A stretch of 16,922 bases of DNA from Sulfurovum sp. GTDB lineage: Bacteria; Campylobacterota; Campylobacteria; Campylobacterales; Sulfurovaceae. The stretch spans positions 1-16,922 of the forward strand of contig JALSPX010000052.1 of assembly GCA_026985755.1 (NCBI GenBank). The letters run 5' to 3'. This document shows, one piece after another, positions 8,028 through 14,403 of the stretch. The position numbers were made by a program, and so were the translations under genes. How positions within the stretch are numbered: the stretch's first letter is position 1; every line of letters begins with the position of its first letter. Below the pieces are notes generated by a model. The model was not told the origin of the DNA, made no database searches, and was given only the letters and a program-made list of their open reading frames with translations.

Positions 8028-8110
8028 TGAACAACCTAGACGTTCACAACATCACTAGCTTTTGCCTAGGCTAGGTACTCTTTTGAAGACCTAGCCTTAG
8101 CTAAGTCTTC
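8028..8110. repeat. Nested, mutually exclusive inverted repeats in the secA-lolA spacer
   Basis: Three inverted repeats lie here. TGAAC (8028-8032) pairs with GTTCA (8042-8046). GGCTAGGT (8069-8076) pairs with ACCTAGCC (8089-8096), extendable by CTA/TAG across a one-base bulge. GAAGACCTAGC (8085-8095) pairs with GCTAAGTCTTC (8100-8110) with one mismatch and a 4-base loop. The last two share bases 8089-8096, so only one can form at a time. CTAG occurs five times in 8036-8094. No open frame of note is seen. Function is unknown: a small RNA, a leader switch or a protein-binding site are all possible. Confidence 0.5.
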
Positions 8111-8169
8111 AATTCACCATCATTACACAATTTTAAGTGATACTAACCACATGTCAAGTGATATTTTGG

Positions 8170-8193
8170 TATATTTTGAGAATTAAAAAAGGA
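8170..8193 (+). promoter_or_regulatory. Probable lolA promoter -10 and ribosome binding site
   Basis: TATATT at 8170-8175 is the best -10-like hexamer ahead of lolA; transcription would start near 8182. AAGGA at 8189-8193, five bases before ATG 8199, is a good ribosome site. Two copies of AAGTGATA (8135-8142 and 8156-8163) lie upstream, 21 bases apart in the same orientation, a spacing that would suit a regulator binding one DNA face. Confidence 0.4.
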
Positions 8194-8198
8194 TATTT

Positions 8199-8723
8199 AT
8201 GACAAAAATAGTATTATTGTTTATGGTAGGATATTATGCAAATGCAGCTTCTATTGAGATGCCCAATAGTTTTAAATCAGATTTTATACAAAAGGTGACA
8301 AACCCTAAAAATAAAGTGCTTAACTACAGTGGAAACGTCTCTTTCTCTGATAGTACACTTTTAAAATGGGTCTATACAAAACCCACAAAAAAAGAGGTAT
8401 GTACAAATGGAAAAGAGCTTACAGTTGTAGATCATGATTTAGAACAAGCATCACATTATCGTATTAACAAGGGATTTGATTTTGCCAAAATTCTTAAAAG
8501 TGCCACACTGTATAAAGACAATATATATGTTACAAACTATGAAAATAAAAAATATACAATTAAAATAGATAAAAAGAAACAATTACATAGTATTGCCTAT
8601 TTTGATAATTTGGATAATAAAGTACAAATTAAATTTGAGCATGTAAAATATAGCAAAGATAGCTTAAGTCAAAAAGAGATGAATTGTACTATACCAAAGG
8701 CGTATGACATAATAAAAGGATAA
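8199..8723 (+). CDS. lolA: LolA-like periplasmic outer-membrane lipoprotein carrier
   Basis: LolA shuttles lipoproteins from LolCDE across the periplasm to the outer membrane. The 174-residue product begins with a short signal peptide (MTKIVLLFMVGYYANA, probable cleavage after residue 16). It then shows the LolA pattern: SFKSDFIQKVTNP, a beta-rich stretch with YSGNVSFSDSTLLKWVYTKP (the conserved tryptophan-containing strand), and a repeated strand pattern to the C-terminus. Length fits the family. The ATG at 8199 has AAGGA five bases upstream. It is divergent from the secA-lolC operon, so both halves of lipoprotein trafficking lie beside the Sec motor. It leads a plus-strand run with the coiled-coil gene (9-base gap) and ppk2. 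Confidence 0.85.
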   Translation: MTKIVLLFMVGYYANAASIEMPNSFKSDFIQKVTNPKNKVLNYSGNVSFSDSTLLKWVYTKPTKKEVCTNGKELTVVDHDLEQASHYRINKGFDFAKILKSATLYKDNIYVTNYENKKYTIKIDKKKQLHSIAYFDNLDNKVQIKFEHVKYSKDSLSQKEMNCTIPKAYDIIKG

Positions 8724-8732
8724 TAAGCCAAG

Positions 8733-9293
8733 ATGCAATTACAAGAAATTCAAGAGATAATAGGAAACATGCAAAATGATTCTACCATGATGCTAGTGGG
8801 CGGAGTAGCTATTGCAATTTTGCTTGCTATTGTCTTGGTCATAGTCGTTTCTACGATGCGTGTCATATCTTATAAAAATAGATTTAAAAATCTCTTGATT
8901 GAAAATAAAGAGAAAGCCACATATATTACTGAACTAGAAAATGAGTTACAGGTATATAAAATCAAAGACAAAAAAAACAAACAAGATTTAGCACAGTTCG
9001 ATGATACGAAAAAAAAATTAAAAGATGCAAACGATATGTATCGTTCTTTACAAAATAAATTTGCGCAAAATGAAAAAGAGTTAGAGCAAAGCAAAAAGAT
9101 GCTCAAGGCAAAAGAGGAGCAGTATGATGCTTTGGTGCAAGAGTATGAGAGTGCCACAGAACGTTATAGTGAAGCATTAGAAGAAAATACCAAATACCGT
9201 ACAACCAATGCCCGCTTGCTTATGAAGCTTGAAAATGAAGAGCGTTTTATGAAAACGATGAAAGAGAAAAAAGATTCTCAAGGTACACGGTAG
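8733..9293 (+). CDS. Membrane-anchored coiled-coil protein of unknown function
   Basis: A 186-residue protein with a short N-terminal segment, one strong membrane helix at about 19-42 (MMLVGGVAIAILLAIVLVIV), and then an almost unbroken charged coiled coil from about 50 to 180. The helix carries many K/E/Q heptads such as LENELQVYKIKDKKNK. There is no nuclease or enzymatic motif; it resembles the N-terminal half of RmuC-like or EnvC-like proteins only in architecture. It starts nine bases after lolA. Its stop TAG shares a base with the GTG start of ppk2 (TAGTG), so the three are probably one transcript. A scaffold or tether role is a guess from shape only. Confidence 0.8.
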   Translation: MQLQEIQEIIGNMQNDSTMMLVGGVAIAILLAIVLVIVVSTMRVISYKNRFKNLLIENKEKATYITELENELQVYKIKDKKNKQDLAQFDDTKKKLKDANDMYRSLQNKFAQNEKELEQSKKMLKAKEEQYDALVQEYESATERYSEALEENTKYRTTNARLLMKLENEERFMKTMKEKKDSQGTR

Positions 9294-10099
9294 TGCAAAA
9301 AGTTATCTATACCGAAGATTTGCCAGAGTATGAAGAGAGATCTTCGAAAGTATTTAAAAAAAATGGCAACATTGAGCGTAAATTTTATGAAGCAGCGTCA
9401 TTAAGGCTACAATATGAACTGGTCAAGCTCCAAAAGTGGATTATCGATAATCAAAAGCGATTGCTTGTTATTTTTGAAGGAATGGATACCGCAGGCAAAA
9501 GCTCTACGATTAAAGAGTTCAATGCCTACCTAAACCCCAGAGAAGCACGTTCTGTAGCCTTGCCTAAGCCAAACTCCAAAGAGTTAGGACAGTGGTATTT
9601 TCAACGCCATATCAAACAGATACCTAACGCGGGTGAGATAGTTTTTTTTGACAGGAGCTGGTATAACAGAGCAGGGATAGAGCAGATCTTTGGTTTTTGT
9701 ACACAGGAACAACATGAGCACTTTTACAGGCAAGTCAATGGTGTAGAAGAGATGCTCGTAGATGATGGCATACTCTTTTTCAAGTTTTACTTGAACATAA
9801 GCAAAGAGACACAACAAAACCGTATCAAAGACCGCGAAAACAACCCACTCAAAAGCTGGAAACTCTCCGAACTTGACTACAAGTCGATGGAAAAATATCA
9901 TGAGTATGAGGTGCTCAGAGACAAAATGTTTCGTCTCTCAGGTACACCTCATGCCCCATGGTGTGAACTAGATGCCAATGATAAAAAACGTGCAAGGCTT
10001 AACGCTGTGCGTTATTTACTGCTAAATATAGCGTATGAAGGTAAAGACGAGAGTGTCATTAATGGAGTGGATGAGAAGATAGTGAGGTTGCACGCTTAG
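9293..10099 (+). CDS. ppk2: Polyphosphate kinase 2 (PPK2 family)
   Basis: PPK2 transfers phosphate between polyphosphate and nucleotides, in most members making GTP or ATP from the diphosphate. The 268-residue single-domain product carries the family hallmarks. Walker A is GMDTAGKS (63-70, Lys69), the Walker B/aspartate motif is FFDRSWYNRAG (118-128, Asp120, Arg121), and the lid region RIKDRENNPLKSWKLSELD spans 177-195. The N-terminal NIERKFYEAASLRLQYELVKLQKW stretch is also typical (helical, before the P-loop). The start is GTG at 9293, overlapping the upstream stop by one base, with AAGG nine bases before it. The stop is one base away from the stop of the convergent WYL regulator. Subclass and nucleotide preference cannot be read from sequence alone. 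Confidence 0.95.
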   Translation: MQKVIYTEDLPEYEERSSKVFKKNGNIERKFYEAASLRLQYELVKLQKWIIDNQKRLLVIFEGMDTAGKSSTIKEFNAYLNPREARSVALPKPNSKELGQWYFQRHIKQIPNAGEIVFFDRSWYNRAGIEQIFGFCTQEQHEHFYRQVNGVEEMLVDDGILFFKFYLNISKETQQNRIKDRENNPLKSWKLSELDYKSMEKYHEYEVLRDKMFRLSGTPHAPWCELDANDKKRARLNAVRYLLLNIAYEGKDESVINGVDEKIVRLHA

Positions 10100-10100
10100 T

Positions 10101-11012
10101 TTACAAAGCTTCCCATTTCCTTTTTAACGTGCGTTTGAGCATCTTTTTAAACCCCTGTGGTGAGATGATGCTGAGTTGAGGTAGCCATTTTATGACAAGC
10201 TCTTCTAACTCATGTAGGCTTGTGACTGTGTAGTGTACTTCTATGTCTCCGTTGTCAAAGGTATGGAGTACTTTTTGGCTAGGCAAGTACTTTTTAAACA
10301 GGAAAAAGCGTCTTACTTTTTTTGAAACCCTTAAACGTACCAATATTTCATCATTCCCATAGACTGCCCATGGTGTTTGGATGTTGGCTATAAAGGTATG
10401 GATGTCACTATGGGGCATAAAAGTTTTGTTTTTATACTCCACATCTTCTATCATAGCTATGCGTCTAAACTCGAAGTTATTTTTAGAGCTGTTTTCGCCT
10501 ACCATGTAAAAGTTTTCGTTAAGAAAAAGGATTTTGTAGGGTTTGAAGTTGGCATGCGAAATGGCTCTTTCACTTTTATAGCGTATTTTTATCTCTTTGT
10601 GAAACTTGATGGCATGTTCTAACTTTTTGATGACTTCATAGTTTTGCATACTCTCAAAAGGGCGAGACTTGAAGTTGTAAACCAACATAGATTTATCTAC
10701 CAATGCTTGGGTTTTGTCACTAATGAGGCTCTGCTTTTGTGTCACTCCAAAGAGGTTGACTATGTTCGCTAGTGTCATGAGGTCTGTAGCGTGAAGTACA
10801 TCATCTAACAGCACTTTTTTATACGCCCTATAACACTCTCCCTCTTTAGACATAAAGTCCCCAAAGAGTTCACGTATCAGTTCAAAGTCACGCCGTATGG
10901 TTCTGTCACTGACTTCATACTCCTCTGCGAGTCTCGTGACACAGAGTTTTTTACCTTCGTTGAGGTGTTTCAGTATTTCGATAGTGCGATAGAGGCTGGA
11001 TTTTTGACTCAT
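10101..11012 (-). CDS. Helix-turn-helix/WYL-domain transcriptional regulator
   Basis: A 303-residue regulator. The N-terminus has a DeoR/HTH_11-type winged helix (about 8-62) with recognition helix in CVTRLAEEYEVSDRTIRRDF (24-43). Then comes a helical linker, then a WYL domain at about 126-200 (FKPYKILFLNENFYMVGENS, with Arg183/Arg184) and a C-terminal WYL-associated extension to 303. The eponymous W-Y-L triplet is F-Y-M here (168-170). WYL domains are thought to bind ligands, in several cases nucleic acids, and control defence and repair genes. Its ATG overlaps the HEAT gene's stop as ATGA, so it is the last gene of a coupled operon. The shared CGGACA boxes ahead of rtcB and the 250-residue gene are candidate sites for it; that link is inference. 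Confidence 0.88.
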   Translation of the reverse strand: MSQKSSLYRTIEILKHLNEGKKLCVTRLAEEYEVSDRTIRRDFELIRELFGDFMSKEGECYRAYKKVLLDDVLHATDLMTLANIVNLFGVTQKQSLISDKTQALVDKSMLVYNFKSRPFESMQNYEVIKKLEHAIKFHKEIKIRYKSERAISHANFKPYKILFLNENFYMVGENSSKNNFEFRRIAMIEDVEYKNKTFMPHSDIHTFIANIQTPWAVYGNDEILVRLRVSKKVRRFFLFKKYLPSQKVLHTFDNGDIEVHYTVTSLHELEELVIKWLPQLSIISPQGFKKMLKRTLKRKWEAL

Positions 11013-11821
11013 GATGGATCCATATTTAAAGCTTTTTTAGCGTTGTTAATATCATATTCAAAAGCCTTTTTATCTTCTTTATTTAATGTACCTAGATAAC
11101 TTTCAAAATATGGCAAGTATCTATTATCTGGCATCTCAGTCATAGCAGTAAAAATCCATGAACCATAAAAAGGTTTTTGTAAATCTTCTACTATAATATC
11201 TTTTACACGTTCATCTTTACGTAATGCCAAACCAAGCAGGGCTTCTCCTCTTATGTCCAATACATCATCATTTATGTTTTTAAACAATGCATCACGTACT
11301 GTTTGTGTATTGGTTTCATTTATTTGTGCTAGAGAAAATGTAGCCCAGTCACGTACATCATCGTTTTTATCTGTCATAAGTTGTATAATCGTATCAACAG
11401 ATTTAGAATCTGCATAGCCACCTAGTGTAAAAGATAAAGCTTCTTTTATTTGTAGAGATTGATATGATATACAAGAAGCCAACTTATCTGCATATCGTGT
11501 ACATTTTTTATGCCCAAAACCATAAATAGCTGTTGCAACAACATCTTCATTTTTATCATTTAGCAACTTACCTAGCAGATGAACAGACTCACCTTTGTGC
11601 AATTTTGTTTTATAGCCAAATTGACTCAAAATAGAAGCAGCAATTTCACGATATATATTATCTTTTGAATAGGCTAGTTTTTTGGTTAATTGGAATACTT
11701 CTTTATTTCCTCGTAAGCGTAGAATATGCATATATTCCATGAAAATATTTTCATCTTCTTCGTGATACGCTTTTAATATAAGCTGTTTTGTAGATAGTTT
11801 TTCTAATTCTTTACGTGTCAT
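11009..11821 (-). CDS. HEAT-repeat protein
   Basis: A 270-residue all-helical protein. Paired helices repeat at about 27-70, 79-113, 115-145, 146-178 and 180-212, with typical HEAT/PBS-lyase-like lines such as DKNDDVRDWATFSLAQI (141-157) and DDVLDIRGEALLGLALRKDERV (175-196). Such repeats make a curved scaffold for protein or nucleic-acid binding; no enzyme motif is visible. Both ends are coupled: its ATG overlaps the upstream phosphatase-like stop (ATGA, 11821-11818) and its stop overlaps the WYL start (ATGA, 11012-11009). This suggests stoichiometric production with the regulator. A bilin-lyase role is unlikely in this organism. Confidence 0.8.
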   Translation of the reverse strand: MTRKELEKLSTKQLILKAYHEEDENIFMEYMHILRLRGNKEVFQLTKKLAYSKDNIYREIAASILSQFGYKTKLHKGESVHLLGKLLNDKNEDVVATAIYGFGHKKCTRYADKLASCISYQSLQIKEALSFTLGGYADSKSVDTIIQLMTDKNDDVRDWATFSLAQINETNTQTVRDALFKNINDDVLDIRGEALLGLALRKDERVKDIIVEDLQKPFYGSWIFTAMTEMPDNRYLPYFESYLGTLNKEDKKAFEYDINNAKKALNMDPS

Positions 11822-12138
11822 AAATATCCCTCTACCGAAGCCTTAATCATCTCTATTAATTCCTTATCCATATACCCATACTCATCAGGTATATCCATCA
11901 CAATTATTTTTTTATATTGCAAAAGCCTACCAAACTGGGCTTTAAGTCGCTCTTTGTGTTTGTGTTCCATCACGAAAATACTATCTGCCCATGCAATGTC
12001 TTTGGCATTGACGGTATGCTTCGCCTTTGGGCTTGTACCAGCGGAGCGTACATGCACACGCGGGTCTCTAGCATAAACTTTTTCTGCTGTAGGACTACGC
12101 CATTGGTTACGGGAACAGATGAAGAGGATGTTTTGCAT
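11818..12138 (-). CDS. Short low-molecular-weight protein tyrosine phosphatase-like protein
   Basis: A 106-residue protein with the LMW-PTP P-loop near its N-terminus: CSRNQWRS (8-15), a CX5R motif with Cys8 and Arg14, followed by PTAEKVY. A candidate general acid lies in IPDEYGYMD (the Asp of PDEY). It is about 50 residues shorter than classical LMW-PTPs and belongs to the compact subgroup in which several helices are missing. Family members dephosphorylate phosphotyrosine or related phosphomonoesters. The true substrate here is unknown. It starts six bases after the stop of the frameshifted gene and overlaps the HEAT gene by ATGA. Confidence 0.82.
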   Translation of the reverse strand: MQNILFICSRNQWRSPTAEKVYARDPRVHVRSAGTSPKAKHTVNAKDIAWADSIFVMEHKHKERLKAQFGRLLQYKKIIVMDIPDEYGYMDKELIEMIKASVEGYL

Positions 12139-12143
12139 TGAAA

Positions 12144-12697
12144 TTACTTTGAATATTTGTAAAATATATTTGCATAAGGAGAGTCAAGACGTATAAATGT
12201 GATGCTCTTGTATGAAACTGGCACTAATTTAAAATCAAATTTACCTCTAGCATTAAAGTATTTCATTTGTGCTTTTCTCTTACCTACTTTTTGAATGGTT
12301 CCAATTTGAAATAAATCTTTTTTACCATAGATATGTTCACATATGATGGGTATTTGTAGAGATTTCAAAGTTTCCATCATCTCTTGTATGGAAGCCAATT
12401 TAAATTTTAACTTACTTTTTCGTTTGAATATCTCTTTTTTGATATGTTCTTTTTTAAGTAAGTACAAAAAGAATTTTTCATTTTCTGTATGTTTGATTTC
12501 ATATATATATCACTCTTTTTAAATACGACTAATCCATCATAATCAAAATCTCTCATATCATTCATAAGTACATAATCGTCACTATAATCAAATATGAACC
12601 CCTCATAAGATCCTAAATTAAAATCTTTTGATGAAGTATAGACTTTGACAAAGTTTTCATTTTTAATATGTTTACGTAATAGTTTATTTAATTTCAC
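12144..12697 (-). pseudogene. Frameshifted gene, first of the WYL operon; unknown function
   Basis: Two overlapping minus-strand frames join into one protein if two bases are removed from the (AT)5 tract at 12501-12510. The 5' part (from GTG 12697, GGAG six bases upstream) reads MKLNKLLRKHIKNENF to VVFKKSDIY. The 3' part then continues EIKHTENEKFFLYLLKKEH and runs to the TAA at 12146-12144. The repaired product is 183 residues, lysine-rich and probably soluble. The N-terminal half (about 28-75) and C-terminal half (about 125-175) share a small beta-barrel look (gly-led strand, hydrophobic strand, D/G turn, I-x-x-I strand), as in Sm-like or SH3-like folds; this is a weak impression. As read, translation ends at residue 96, 17 residues being out of frame or more. 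It may be a true mutation, a phase-variable repeat or an assembly error. Confidence 0.75.
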
Positions 12698-12717
12698 AAC
12701 CTACTCCAATTTTATAA

Positions 12718-12750
12718 CGGACAAAATACGTCACTAAAATATTGTACCAT
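12718..12750 (+). promoter_or_regulatory. CGGACA box plus -10 for the 250-residue gene (shared with rtcB)
   Basis: CGGACAAAATACG at 12718-12730 is followed after 14 bases by TACCAT (12745-12750), which fits a -10 (TAnnAT). The rtcB promoter has CGGACAATATACG, the same 14-base spacing, then TATAAT. The box sits where a -35 would be, so an activator or repressor could act there. The opposite strand has TACAAT at 12746-12741 as -10 for the WYL operon. The box would then lie just after that operon's start point, so one bound protein could affect both directions. Confidence 0.55.
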
Positions 12751-12777
12751 CTTTTTAACAAAACTAAGGAGTAAAAA

Positions 12778-12888
12778 ATGACACAACATTTTAAAAAACA
12801 AAACATACAAACGCAACTACAAACAACTAAGAGAAACACCAACAGGACAAGTAATGAAAATCATATCAAAATTCCAAGATTATTATGA
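12778..12888 (+). other. 36-codon frame with a near-ideal start, out of phase with the downstream gene
   Basis: ATG 12778 has AAGGAG six bases before it, the best ribosome site in this region, yet its frame (MTQHFKKQNIQTQ...) stops at TGA 12886-12888, 35 bases inside the next gene. Dropping one A from the A6 run at 12793-12798 would fuse it in frame to the downstream gene and add residues such as YKRNYKQLRETPTGQV ahead of MKIISKF. It may be a true upstream frame, a frameshifted N-terminus or a sequence error. Confidence 0.4.
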
Positions 12889-13606
12889 CATAGGTATAGC
12901 GTATGGAGTAGATGAGAAGTTACGGTTTGCTAGGGAGGCTGTAGAGGTAGAGACAGTAAGTGATAAACTTAGAGCCATCACAAAAATAGTTTATAAAAAA
13001 CAAGGGCAGTACTATAGGATACTTTGTCATTATAATGTCATGCTCTTTTGTGGCAATGCCTACCCATTTGTGTATGTACAAGTAGAAGCCATACACAAAC
13101 AAGACAAAAAGTTTTTCTATACAAATATAGATGAAGAGTATTGCTATAGTATAGAAGCATTAGATAGGTATGTGGCACAGTATGACAGACCCATTAGTGA
13201 GATTAGAAATGAATATGAAAAAGTAGGAAGCTACTATTGGCATGTAGATGATTTCAAAAAATACGTGCAAGGGCATTTTGATAAAAGTTATAGTGAATAC
13301 ATAGCTTTATTTGATACATATAAAGTGCCATATTTTTCTATAGAAACAAAATACACAAGCGACAAAAAACAGAACGAAGGTAAAGTGACCCGCACTCTAT
13401 TATTAGCAAAACTCAAACAATATAAATTTGCAAAAGTAGTACCACCTATGCAAGCTTTCCAAGAGATAAGTATGTATCTGGGACAACTAGACCTAGCAGA
13501 AGACAACACTGTACATATAGAAGACAAGTACCTAGCACAAGGCAAAGGTTTTGACTGCTACAGTTTTAAGAAGATGCCTTCTAAGAGGAGAGAGAAGAAG
13601 TGTTAG
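12854..13606 (+). CDS. Uncharacterised 250-residue protein, divergent from the WYL operon
   Basis: The product begins MKIISKFQDYYDIGIAYGVDEKLRF, has a middle rich in Tyr and Phe (ILCHYNVMLFCGNAYPFVYV at about 56-75), and ends in a basic tail (KKMPSKRREKKC). No signal peptide, membrane helix or enzyme motif that I know is visible. The opening K-I-I-S-K-F-x-D-Y-Y-D resembles, from memory, a widespread family of unannotated bacterial and phage proteins; I cannot verify that here. Start ATG 12854 has AGGA six bases upstream, but a much better ribosome site and ATG lie at 12778 in another frame. Its promoter shares the CGGACA box with rtcB. It converges with the antitoxin gene (12-base gap). Confidence 0.75.
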   Translation: MKIISKFQDYYDIGIAYGVDEKLRFAREAVEVETVSDKLRAITKIVYKKQGQYYRILCHYNVMLFCGNAYPFVYVQVEAIHKQDKKFFYTNIDEEYCYSIEALDRYVAQYDRPISEIRNEYEKVGSYYWHVDDFKKYVQGHFDKSYSEYIALFDTYKVPYFSIETKYTSDKKQNEGKVTRTLLLAKLKQYKFAKVVPPMQAFQEISMYLGQLDLAEDNTVHIEDKYLAQGKGFDCYSFKKMPSKRREKKC

Positions 13607-13618
13607 ACGGTATAGTTG

Positions 13619-13849
13619 CTAGCTATCAAAATCCTCTGCATCACGACTCGGTACTTTTTGAAGCATAGAGAGTAGATGCTCTGCACTCCCGTTGTCTGCT
13701 TTTTCTTGTAAATAATCATACGTTTTTAGTGTCGACAGTTTTTCAGCGATAGCAGTGGCTATAAACTGGTTCATCGAGATGTTTTCATGTTTTGAAAACT
13801 CTTTCAGACTCAAGCCTAATGACTCTGGTAATCTTAGTGCAACATTCAT
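13619..13849 (-). CDS. Ribbon-helix-helix antitoxin
   Basis: A 76-residue protein. The N-terminal 45 residues fit a ribbon-helix-helix DNA-binding fold: strand NVALRLPES, helix LGLSLKEFSKHEN, then helix ISMNQFIATAIAEKLSTL. The acidic, flexible C-terminus (SAEHLLSMLQKVPSRDAEDFDS) would bind and block the toxin. It follows the PIN toxin with an ATGA overlap (ATG 13849, toxin stop TGA 13848-13846). Toxin-first order is the reverse of classical vapBC but is known for PIN/RHH pairs of this kind. It probably represses its own promoter through the palindrome at 14290-14313. Confidence 0.85.
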   Translation of the reverse strand: MNVALRLPESLGLSLKEFSKHENISMNQFIATAIAEKLSTLKTYDYLQEKADNGSAEHLLSMLQKVPSRDAEDFDS

Positions 13850-14289
13850 GGTAGTACTCCTTTATCAAATAATTCAGCAGGGGTGAGTATTTCTATATTG
13901 AAATGCTTCTTCACACCTGCAAAGTCTTTTGTATTGTATGTGATAATCGCTTTTGCTTCTCCATTGACTGCTGTCTCTAGTACCTTGTCATCAAAACTGT
14001 CTTTGAGAAAAGGTCTCCACAAAAAGTGCAACTTTGTTCTATGGGACACAGAGACAATGTCAGAGATAATCAAACGTATCTCCTCATGGCTAAAATAGTC
14101 ATATTTTTCTCTATTTTTAGGTCGAAGAAGCACTTCTTCAAACTCTAACGCTAAAGGCACAGAGACAACGTTAAACCTAACACCCTCTTTAGCCTTCATT
14201 CCCAAAAGTTCTATAAGCCTATATGACTTACCTTTGTTTGAAAATAATGCGGATAATAATACATTGGTATCAATCACAATTTTATACAT
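13846..14289 (-). CDS. PIN-domain toxin (ribonuclease, COG1569-like)
   Basis: A 147-residue PIN domain. Acidic metal-binding residues are in place: Asp7 in VIDTNVLLSAL, Glu49/Glu51 in LALEFEEVLLRP, Asp100/Asp101 in DSFDDKVLETA, and Asp122 in ITYNTKDF. PIN toxins are Mg-dependent endoribonucleases. I chose ATG 14289 because the family starts about seven residues before the first Asp. A GTG frame start at 14313 adds eight residues and coincides with the end of the palindrome. Neither start has a ribosome site. TATAAT on the minus strand (14301-14296) would place the transcript start at about 14289, suggesting a leaderless message. It is partner to the downstream antitoxin. Confidence 0.87.
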   Translation of the reverse strand: MYKIVIDTNVLLSALFSNKGKSYRLIELLGMKAKEGVRFNVVSVPLALEFEEVLLRPKNREKYDYFSHEEIRLIISDIVSVSHRTKLHFLWRPFLKDSFDDKVLETAVNGEAKAIITYNTKDFAGVKKHFNIEILTPAELFDKGVLP

Positions 14290-14313
14290 GTGTATATTAT
14301 ATATGATATACAC
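14290..14313. promoter_or_regulatory. 24-bp palindromic operator over the toxin-antitoxin promoter
   Basis: GTGTATAT (14290-14297) and ATATACAC (14306-14313) are exact inverted repeats separated by 8 bases. The minus-strand -10 TATAAT (14301-14296) lies inside, so a bound ribbon-helix-helix antitoxin dimer or tetramer would block the promoter. This matches the usual autoregulation of such pairs. Confidence 0.6.
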
Positions 14314-14342
14314 TTAATATAAAATAAAATGATAAATCATAT

Positions 14343-14375
14343 CGGACAATATACGACCAAAATACCCTCTATAAT
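14343..14375 (+). promoter_or_regulatory. CGGACA box plus TATAAT promoter of rtcB
   Basis: CGGACAATATACG (14343-14355), 14 bases, then a perfect TATAAT (14370-14375); transcription would start near 14382. AAGGAG (14392-14397) lies six bases before ATG 14404. Over the 33 aligned bases the sequence matches the box and -10 at 12718-12750 without any gap, and the 13-bp core differs by one base. A small palindrome ATGATAAATCAT (14329-14340) lies just upstream. Confidence 0.6.
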
Positions 14376-14403
14376 ACTCCTAACAACATAAAAGGAGAAC
14401 ATC

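Noticed and set aside
7945..8034. N-terminal extension of SecA by 30 residues
   Set aside because: It is AT-rich, contains the promoter-like TATAAT and inverted repeat, and does not resemble SecA N-termini.
12778..12888. -1 programmed frameshift at the A-AAA-AAC-like run
   Set aside because: The shift needed to reach the downstream frame is +1 (or -2), not -1, so a standard slippery site does not explain it.
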